A stretch of DNA of 7,192 nucleotides. Source: JBOGEN01 sp050743265. Its GTDB lineage: Bacteria; Actinomycetota; Actinomycetes; JBOGEN01. The position numbers and the translations under genes are program-made. The notes under the pieces were generated by a model, which was not told where the DNA came from, searched no databases, and saw only the letters and a list, made by a program, of their open reading frames with translations. The first letter of the stretch is position 1. Each line of letters opens with the position of its first letter. Below are positions 1 through 5,415 of this stretch, piece after piece. The DNA lies in NCBI GenBank assembly GCA_050743265.1, contig JBOGEN010000008.1, positions 1-7,192 on the forward strand. Direction: 5' to 3'.

Positions 1-479
1 GCGCCGCACCGGGGGCACCGCGGGTGCGCGCGGTGCCAGGCGTCCAGCGCCACGGCGTGCACGAGCAGTCCGGCGTCCCTGTCGCCGAGGAGCGCGCCGA
101 CACCGCGCAGGTCGTCCAGCCGTACGCCGTCCCGCGACGCGCTGTCGGTGGTGACGCCGTCCGGGGCGGTGCCGTCCGGGGCGGTGCCGTCCGGGCTGAG
201 GGCACCCGGGACGGCGAAGTGCACAACGCCGTCGTCGTCCTCGCCCAGCAGGTAGCGCGGCCCGGCGGGCGCGCTCGCGGGTGGGACGAGCACGAGGCGT
301 ACGCCGTCCGGCCCGGCGCTGACCCGGGCCCGGCCCTCGTCGATGACGAGCACCCGGGTACGCAGGTCGGTCCAGGCCGCCTCGAGCCAGGCCGCGTCCT
401 CGCGCCGGTCGGTGACCCGGTCGACCCCCGACCGCGCGAGCGCCAGGGCCTCGGGGGTCAGGCGGGACGAGGGTGTCAT
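1..479 (-). CDS. nudC: NAD(+) diphosphatase NudC, N-terminal part (cut by window edge)
   Basis: The minus-strand frame opens with ATG at 479 and stays open to position 1, giving about 159 residues. NudC proteins are Nudix hydrolases that split NAD(H) into NMN(H) and AMP; the E. coli enzyme also removes NAD caps from RNA. The visible part fits the family's N-terminal region: a variable beta-rich domain, then a segment reading LLVHAVALDAWHRAHPRCPRCG that leads into a zinc ribbon whose first two cysteines are residues 155 and 158. The other two cysteines and the Nudix box (GX5EX7REUXEEXGU) would lie beyond the left edge, so catalytic competence cannot be judged. The start is supported by a TAnnnT promoter element six bases upstream, and no Shine-Dalgarno is visible. 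A PDGTA repeat lies near residues 97-107. The gene is divergent from deoD. In mycobacteria nudC lies close to adnAB on the same strand, as here. Identity is confident from the pre-ribbon motif plus context. Confidence 0.85.
   Translation of the reverse strand, partial: MTPSSRLTPEALALARSGVDRVTDRREDAAWLEAAWTDLRTRVLVIDEGRARVSAGPDGVRLVLVPPASAPAGPRYLLGEDDDGVVHFAVPGALSPDGTAPDGTAPDGVTTDSASRDGVRLDDLRGVGALLGDRDAGLLVHAVALDAWHRAHPRCPRCG
161..195. repeat. 15-bp in-frame tandem duplication inside nudC
   Basis: The 15-base unit CCGGGGCGGTGCCGT occurs twice in perfect tandem (161-175 and 176-190), followed by a partial third copy (CCGGG, 191-195). On the coding (minus) strand it encodes Pro-Asp-Gly-Thr-Ala repeats. 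The unit length is a multiple of three, so the reading frame is kept. It falls in the variable N-terminal domain ahead of the zinc ribbon and looks like replication slippage in a surface loop. Confidence 0.85.
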
Positions 480-485
480 GGGGCG

Positions 486-491
486 ACTCTA
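486..491 (-). promoter_or_regulatory. Candidate -10 element of a leaderless nudC promoter
   Basis: On the minus strand the hexamer TAGAGT (TAnnnT) is followed by exactly six bases and then the nudC ATG at 479. A start site at the usual distance from the -10 would put +1 on the A of the start codon, giving a leaderless mRNA. This agrees with the absence of any purine-rich Shine-Dalgarno before nudC. No convincing -35 is visible. Leaderless genes with TAnnnT at this spacing are common in actinobacteria. The promoter role is inferred from spacing and sequence alone. Confidence 0.5.
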
Positions 492-540
492 TGCAGGTGC
501 CGCCCGTGGCCCGGCGGCCCCCACAGCGGCGCCGGGTGCC

Positions 541-544
541 AGGA
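541..544 (+). promoter_or_regulatory. Weak ribosome binding site of deoD
   Basis: AGGA lies nine bases before the ATG at 554 and is the only Shine-Dalgarno-like sequence there. It supports the start that gives a normal-length DeoD. The overlapping CAGGAT (540-545) could instead be read as a poor -10 element giving a near-leaderless message, and the two readings cannot be separated by eye. Confidence 0.4.
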
Positions 545-553
545 TGCCGCTCC

Positions 554-1273
554 ATGAGCACGCACATCGGTGCCGAACCCGGCCAGATCGCCAAGCACGT
601 CCTGCTTCCCGGGGACCCGTTGCGCGCGGAGCACATCGCCGAGACCTACCTGGAGGACGCGACGTGCTACAGCCGCGTGCGCAACATGCTCGGCTTCACC
701 GGGACGTACCGCGGGATGCGGGTGTCGGTCCAAGGGACCGGCATGGGCATGCCGTCCCTCGCGATCTACCTCCATGAGCTCTTCACCGAGTACGGCGTGC
801 AGACCGCCGTCCGCGTCGGGTCGTGCGGGGCGATGGTGGAGCGGCTGGCGCTGCGCGACGTCGTCGTGGCGGTGAGCGCGGCGAGCGACTCGGCGATGAA
901 CCGGCACCGGTTCCGCGGGGTGGACTACTCCCCCACCGCCGACTTCGGCCTGCTGCGGCTGGCGGACGAGGTCGCCGCCCGGCGCGGCATGGACGTGACG
1001 TTCGGGCAGATCGCATCCTGGGACGCCTTCTACGCGGACGACCCCACCCTGCTCGGCCAGCTCGCCGACTACGGCGTGCTCGCCGTGGAGATGGAGACGG
1101 CCGCGCTCTACACGCTCGCGGCGAAGTCCCGCCGGCGCGCCCTCACCGTCTGCACGGTGAGCGACCACCTCGTCACGGGCGAGCACACGAGTGCGTACGA
1201 CCGGGAGCGCTCGTTCGACGCGATGGCCGAGCTCGCTCTGGAGACCGTGCACGCGTCAGCGTCCCGCGGGTGA
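554..1273 (+). CDS. deoD: Purine nucleoside phosphorylase, E. coli DeoD type (hexameric)
   Basis: A 239-residue cytoplasmic enzyme, the same length as E. coli DeoD counted with its initiator Met. It cleaves purine (deoxy)nucleosides with phosphate to free base and (deoxy)ribose-1-phosphate, for purine salvage. The active site is complete and, counted from this Met, matches the usual E. coli numbering: His4, Gly20 and Arg24 (LPGDPLRAEHI), Arg43, Arg87 and Ser90 (VRVGSCGA) for phosphate, Phe159 at the base, Glu179-Met180-Glu181 (VEMET) for ribose, and Asp204 (TVSDH) with Arg217 for proton transfer to the purine. The Asp204/Arg217 pair marks the hexameric class, which accepts adenosine as well as inosine and guanosine, unlike trimeric PNPs. 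The ATG at 554 gives the family length; the upstream GTG at 473 adds only a non-conserved Arg/Pro-rich stretch. The gene is divergent from nudC, and its stop overlaps the next gene by four bases. Confidence 0.95.
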   Translation: MSTHIGAEPGQIAKHVLLPGDPLRAEHIAETYLEDATCYSRVRNMLGFTGTYRGMRVSVQGTGMGMPSLAIYLHELFTEYGVQTAVRVGSCGAMVERLALRDVVVAVSAASDSAMNRHRFRGVDYSPTADFGLLRLADEVAARRGMDVTFGQIASWDAFYADDPTLLGQLADYGVLAVEMETAALYTLAAKSRRRALTVCTVSDHLVTGEHTSAYDRERSFDAMAELALETVHASASRG

Positions 1274-2103
1274 CCGCGCGAGGCGTACCGTCAGTCCGCG
1301 TGGAGGTGCTGCGTGTCGCGACGTTCAACCTGCTGCACGGGATGTGTCTGGCAGACGGGCTCGCCGACGAGGCTGCACTGACCGAGGCCGTCGCCTCGCT
1401 GGACGCGGACGTGCTCGGCATCCAGGAGGTGGACCGCAACCAGCCGCGGTCCGGGTCGGTTGACCAGGCGGCAGCCGTGGCGCGCGCGCTCGACGCTCCG
1501 CACTGGCGCTTCGTCCCGGCGCTGCTCGGTACGCCGGACGCAGAACGCTCGTGGACCGTCGCCACCGAGGACGACGGGACCCAGGTGGACGGGCCTACGT
1601 ACGGCATCGGCCTCGCGTCGCGGTGGCCGGTGCGGTCGTGGCAGGTGCGCCGGTTCCCGGCAGCGCCGGTGGGCGCACCGCTGCGGGTCCCGGGCAACCG
1701 GCGCCTCATCCACGTCTACGACGAGCCGCGCGTCGCCCTCGCCGCGCTCGTGGACGCCCCGGGAGGCCCGGTCACGGTGGTGACCGCGCACCTCTCGTTC
1801 ATCCCGGGCTGGAACCTCGGGCAGCTGCGCCGGGTGACCCGTTGGGCGCTGGGGTTCCCCGCGCCGCGCCTGCTGCTCGGCGACCTCAACGTGCCCGGCC
1901 GGGTGCCGGCACGGACGACCGGGTGGGCGCAGCTCGCGCGCGTGCCAACCTATCCGTCGTACCGGCCCCGCGTCCAGTTCGACCACGTGCTCGGCCACAG
2001 CATGGACGGGATGCGGGTGGGGTCGGTGTCGTCACGGACGCTCGGGGTGTCCGACCACTGCGCACTCACGGTGGACCTCGAGGTCACCGGCCACCCCGTC
2101 TGA
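1270..2103 (+). CDS. Endonuclease/exonuclease/phosphatase-fold metal-dependent hydrolase
   Basis: A protein of about 277 residues with the DNase I/exonuclease III/inositol phosphatase fold. The family's metal and catalytic residues appear in order: Asn20 (ATFNLLHG), Glu53 (IQEVD), His174 (TAHLSF), Asp205 and Asn207 (LLLGDLNVP), Asp238 (QFDHVLG), and the closing Asp262-His263 (SDHCAL). Together these predict an active Mg-dependent phosphodiesterase or phosphomonoesterase. The substrate cannot be told; the family covers DNA, RNA, phosphoinositides and sphingomyelin. There is no signal peptide or membrane segment, so it is probably cytoplasmic. The GTG at 1270 overlaps the deoD stop as GTGA, which suggests translational coupling. 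No clear Shine-Dalgarno precedes it, and the GTG at 1300 (ten residues shorter, placing the fold's first strand directly at the N-terminus) is a real alternative. Coupling with deoD suggests a nucleotide-related role, but that is inference. Only 24 bases separate its stop from that of the convergent adnB. Confidence 0.85.
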   Translation: MTARGVPSVRVEVLRVATFNLLHGMCLADGLADEAALTEAVASLDADVLGIQEVDRNQPRSGSVDQAAAVARALDAPHWRFVPALLGTPDAERSWTVATEDDGTQVDGPTYGIGLASRWPVRSWQVRRFPAAPVGAPLRVPGNRRLIHVYDEPRVALAALVDAPGGPVTVVTAHLSFIPGWNLGQLRRVTRWALGFPAPRLLLGDLNVPGRVPARTTGWAQLARVPTYPSYRPRVQFDHVLGHSMDGMRVGSVSSRTLGVSDHCALTVDLEVTGHPV

Positions 2104-2127
2104 CCAGCCGCGGCAGCCCCCGGCAGC

Positions 2128-5100
2128 TCAGCCCCGCAGCAGGCGAGCCAGCGCCTCACGGTCGGGCAGGTCGGGTGGACGCACCACCCGTCCCTCGGCC
2201 ACGTACACGAACGCCGCGAAGACGCAGGACGGGTCGACCCCGGCGACGTCCGCCCACGCGAGGCGGTACACGGCCAGCTGCAGCGGGTCGGCCGGACGGC
2301 TGCCAGTCTTCCAGTCCACGACCTCGTAGCCGTCGCCGTCGTCGTACACCGCGTCGATGCGCCCTCGCAGCACCCGTCCCGCGACGACGAGCTGGAACGG
2401 TGCCTCGACGGCAACGGGCACGCGGTGCGCGTACGGGCCGCGGTCGAACGCCTGCTTGAGCGCCTCGAGCTCGGACTCGTCCTGCACGTACGCCTCGTGG
2501 ACGTCCTCCGCAGCGAGCAGGTCGTCCGTGCCGAACAACGGCTGCTGCGCCGTCCGCGCCTCCACCCAGGCGTGGAAACGCGTGCCCCGGCGTGCGTGCG
2601 GCGCGGGCGGGCGCGGCATCGGCCGGGCGAGGTCCTGGGCCAGCCCCTGCGGGTCACGGGCGAGCCGGACGAGCTGGCTCGCCGACAGGCCGGTGGGCAG
2701 GGTGACCGTGTGCTCGACGCGCCGGGAGCGGCGGATCTCGTCGAGCAGCGCGTCGGCGTCGGCGTCCCACGAGGACACGAGGGCGGCCTCGTCCCCGTCC
2801 AGCCCGCCGTCGTCCGGCATGCCGGGGAGCATCGGTGCGGCCGCGTCGTGCCGCGCGCCGTCCATCGCGTCGAGGACTCTCTGGGCGGCGTCCTGCCGGA
2901 CGGCCAGGGCCTCCGGGTCGAGCGGGTGCGGCCACCCGTGGCTCTCGCGCTGGTCGAGTGCGGGGTTCGTCGCGCCCTCGTCGGGCTCGGCTGCCCATGC
3001 GTGCACCCGCCCGTACCCGGCGGCGCAGTGCGCGCGCACCTCCTCGAGGAACGGCGACGGCCCGCGGCGGCGCTTCTGCGTCGGGCCCCACCAGTGGCCG
3101 CTCACCACCAGCCGCATCCGCGGGCGGGTGTACGCGACGTAGCCGAGCCTGCGTTCCTCGAGGTCCGCGTGCGCGCGACAGTCGGCACCGAACTGCTTGA
3201 GCCCCTTGGCCGACCAGTCCGGGACGGCGGGGAGGCTGTCCGCGTCACCGCGCAGCCCGAACGGCAGCACCTGGCCCTGCGACGTCCACCTCGGACGCCC
3301 CTGGCTGCTCGGGAACACGTTCGCGGTGACGTCCGGCACGACGACGACGTCCCACTCGAGGCCCTTCGCCTTGTGGGCGGTGAGCAGCTTGACGCTGTCG
3401 CCCGCGGTGGGCGTGCTCGTGTCGAGGCCGCGCTCGTACTCGTCCGCGGCACGCAGGAACCCGAGGAAGGCCCCGACCGAGGTGTCACCGTCAAGGTCGG
3501 CGAACGAGGCGGCGTGGTCGCAGAACGTGGCGAGCGACTCGCGCCGCCCGGCTGCCACCGCCTGTGGGCTCGCGGCCAGCTCGACGTCGAGACCTGTCGT
3601 GGCGATCACGCGGTGCAGCAGGTCGAGCAGAGGCTCGCCGAGGTGCCGGCGCAGCTCGCGCAGCTCGCCGGCGAACCGGGTGAACCGCTCCCGTGCCTGC
3701 GCCGAGTACGGCACCGCTCGCCCGGGCGAGTCGAGTGCGTCGGAGAGCGCCGTGACCTCGGTGGGGTCGACGCCGGCGACGGCGTCCTCCAGCGCGGTGT
3801 CCTCCAGCGCGGCGTCGACGTCGCCCGCCGCAGCGCCGGACTCCACGCCGTCGAGCCCCTCCGGCGGCTGGGCTCCGGGGCCGACTCGGACGAGCTGGCG
3901 CGCGCGCCGGCCGAGCAGGACGAGGTCACGGGGGCCGATGCGCCACCGGGGACCCGTGAGCAGACGGACGAGGGCCGCGTTCGCCGTCGGGTCCTCGAGC
4001 ACCTCCAGGGTCGCGACCACGTCGGCCACCTCGGGCAGCGCGATCAACCCGCCCAGGCCGACCACCTCGACCGGGAGGTCACGGGACGCGAGCGCGGCAT
4101 AGACGGCTGGGAAGTCCGAGCGTGCCCGGACGAGCACGGCGATGTCGCCGGGGTTGACCCCGTCCTCGTGCACGGCGGCGTGCACCTGGTCGGCGGACCA
4201 GGCGATCTCCTCGGCGTACGTGGGGAGCAGCGCGCACGCCGTCTCGCCGTCGTCCTCGCGTCCGGGTGCGGGGGCGAGGGCGGCGACGTCGTGCAGCGCC
4301 CGCAGCGGGGCCGCGACCGTGTTCGCGAGGCGCAGCAAGCGCCCCCCGCTGCGCCGGTTCTCGCGCAGCGTGTAGTGCGCTGCGACACGGCCGTCCGCCC
4401 GGCGGAAGTGCTCCCCGAACTCGTCGAGGTTCGCCACGGACGCACCCCGCCATCCGTAGATGGCCTGGCAGGGGTCGCCCACCGCGGTGACCGGGTGGCC
4501 GTGTCCGAACAGGGCGGTGAGCATGCGGCGCTGGGCGACCGAGGTGTCCTGGTACTCGTCGAGCAGCACGACCCGGAACCTGTCGCGCTCGATCACGCCG
4601 ACCTCCGGGCGCTCTTCACCCAGCCGCGCGGCGAGCGCGACCTGGTCACCGAAGTCGACGGCGTCCCTCGCACGCTTGGCGGCCCGGTACTCGTCCACCA
4701 GGTCGGCCAGCTCGAGCCGGCGATGCGCGACCTCGGCCGCGGTGGCCACGTCCTTGGGCGCCTTGGCCAGGTCCGCGATCTCGGCGAGCACGGCGCGGTC
4801 GTGCTCGCGCAGCGCCTCGGTGCTCACCAGGTGCTCGTTCAGCTCGCCCTCGAGCGAGACGAGATCGGCCACGAGCATCCGGACCGGCTTGGTGAGGTGG
4901 GCGTACGGGCCCTCGGCGCGGCAGAGCGTCCGGTACGCGAGCTGGAAGCGCGTCGCGTCGGCGAGCAGGCGCGCCCGCGGCTCGACACCGATGCGCAGCG
5001 CGTGGTCGGCGAGGAGACGCTGCGCGAACGCGTGGTACGTCGACACGGTCGGCTCTCCGTCCTCGGCGCCCGCACTGTCGTCGGGCACCGGCGAGAGCGA

Positions 5101-5415
5101 CGGGCCGGCCAGCCCCGCGCGAAGGAGCGAGCGGTGGACGCGCTGCGCGAGCTCGCCCGCGGCCTTGTTCGTGAACGTGAGCCCGAGTACCTCGCCCGGT
5201 GCGACGGCGCCACTGCCGACGAGCCAGACCACCCGTGCAGCCATGACGGTCGTCTTGCCCGACCCCGCACCGGCGACGATGACACCCGGCTCGAGCGGGG
5301 CGGTGATCGCATCCCGCTGCTCGGCGGTGAACGGTACGTCGAGCAGCTCGGCCAGGTCACTCGGGCTGCCGAGCACCGGACGTACGGCCCGCGTGTCCAT
5401 CGTGACGACACTCAT
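2128..5415 (-). CDS. adnB: AdnB subunit of the AdnAB helicase-nuclease (UvrD-like motor plus RecB-family nuclease)
   Basis: A 1095-residue protein that with AdnA forms the actinobacterial motor-nuclease resecting double-strand breaks, the counterpart of RecBCD and AddAB. The superfamily 1 motor is complete: Q motif Gln33 (FTAEQRDAI), Walker A 48-55 (AGAGSGKT, Lys54), motif Ia near 79-89 (LTFTNKAAGEL), STYHAF near 125-130, Walker B Asp286-Glu287 (LLDEYQDT), motif III near 311-324 (VGDPCQAIYGWRGA), Arg353 (RENRR), motif V near 679-687 (TAHKAKGLE) and motif VI near Arg764 (YTRPR). The C-terminal PD-(D/E)XK nuclease shows His948, Glu1004, Asp1021, Asp1034-x-Lys1036 (VVDWKTG) and Gln1046-xxx-Tyr1050. 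There is no iron-sulfur cysteine set. The ATG at 5415 forms ATGA with the adnA stop and has AGGTGG upstream; extending to 5478 would run into adnA coding sequence. Length and motif positions agree with mycobacterial AdnB as I recall it. It is the second gene of an adnA-adnB operon. Confidence 0.93.
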   Translation of the reverse strand: MSVVTMDTRAVRPVLGSPSDLAELLDVPFTAEQRDAITAPLEPGVIVAGAGSGKTTVMAARVVWLVGSGAVAPGEVLGLTFTNKAAGELAQRVHRSLLRAGLAGPSLSPVPDDSAGAEDGEPTVSTYHAFAQRLLADHALRIGVEPRARLLADATRFQLAYRTLCRAEGPYAHLTKPVRMLVADLVSLEGELNEHLVSTEALREHDRAVLAEIADLAKAPKDVATAAEVAHRRLELADLVDEYRAAKRARDAVDFGDQVALAARLGEERPEVGVIERDRFRVVLLDEYQDTSVAQRRMLTALFGHGHPVTAVGDPCQAIYGWRGASVANLDEFGEHFRRADGRVAAHYTLRENRRSGGRLLRLANTVAAPLRALHDVAALAPAPGREDDGETACALLPTYAEEIAWSADQVHAAVHEDGVNPGDIAVLVRARSDFPAVYAALASRDLPVEVVGLGGLIALPEVADVVATLEVLEDPTANAALVRLLTGPRWRIGPRDLVLLGRRARQLVRVGPGAQPPEGLDGVESGAAAGDVDAALEDTALEDAVAGVDPTEVTALSDALDSPGRAVPYSAQARERFTRFAGELRELRRHLGEPLLDLLHRVIATTGLDVELAASPQAVAAGRRESLATFCDHAASFADLDGDTSVGAFLGFLRAADEYERGLDTSTPTAGDSVKLLTAHKAKGLEWDVVVVPDVTANVFPSSQGRPRWTSQGQVLPFGLRGDADSLPAVPDWSAKGLKQFGADCRAHADLEERRLGYVAYTRPRMRLVVSGHWWGPTQKRRRGPSPFLEEVRAHCAAGYGRVHAWAAEPDEGATNPALDQRESHGWPHPLDPEALAVRQDAAQRVLDAMDGARHDAAAPMLPGMPDDGGLDGDEAALVSSWDADADALLDEIRRSRRVEHTVTLPTGLSASQLVRLARDPQGLAQDLARPMPRPPAPHARRGTRFHAWVEARTAQQPLFGTDDLLAAEDVHEAYVQDESELEALKQAFDRGPYAHRVPVAVEAPFQLVVAGRVLRGRIDAVYDDGDGYEVVDWKTGSRPADPLQLAVYRLAWADVAGVDPSCVFAAFVYVAEGRVVRPPDLPDREALARLLRG
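3782..3811. repeat. 15-bp imperfect tandem repeat inside adnB
   Basis: Two adjacent 15-base copies (3782-3796 and 3797-3811) share GTCCTCCAGCGCG and differ at one base near the start of the unit. On the coding strand they give ALEDTALED, an acidic five-residue repeat at about residues 535-545, in a Gly/Ala/Asp-rich linker of the motor's second half, between helicase motif IV and motif V. The frame is preserved. This looks like slippage in a tolerant linker, not a functional site. Confidence 0.7.

Noticed and set aside
473..553. An N-terminal extension of deoD from a GTG at 473
   Set aside because: It would add 27 Arg/Pro-rich residues absent from the family and overlap the nudC start. The ATG at 554 gives the exact length and numbering of E. 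coli DeoD.
24..557. A plus-strand open frame across the left end
   Set aside because: It is antisense to nudC, has no family motif and runs through the divergent promoter region. The minus strand carries the recognisable CPRCG zinc-ribbon motif.
2104..2127. A bidirectional terminator in the convergent gap between the hydrolase and adnB
   Set aside because: The gap contains the short palindrome GCCGCGGC but no convincing long stem and no T-tract on either strand, so a terminator cannot be supported by eye.
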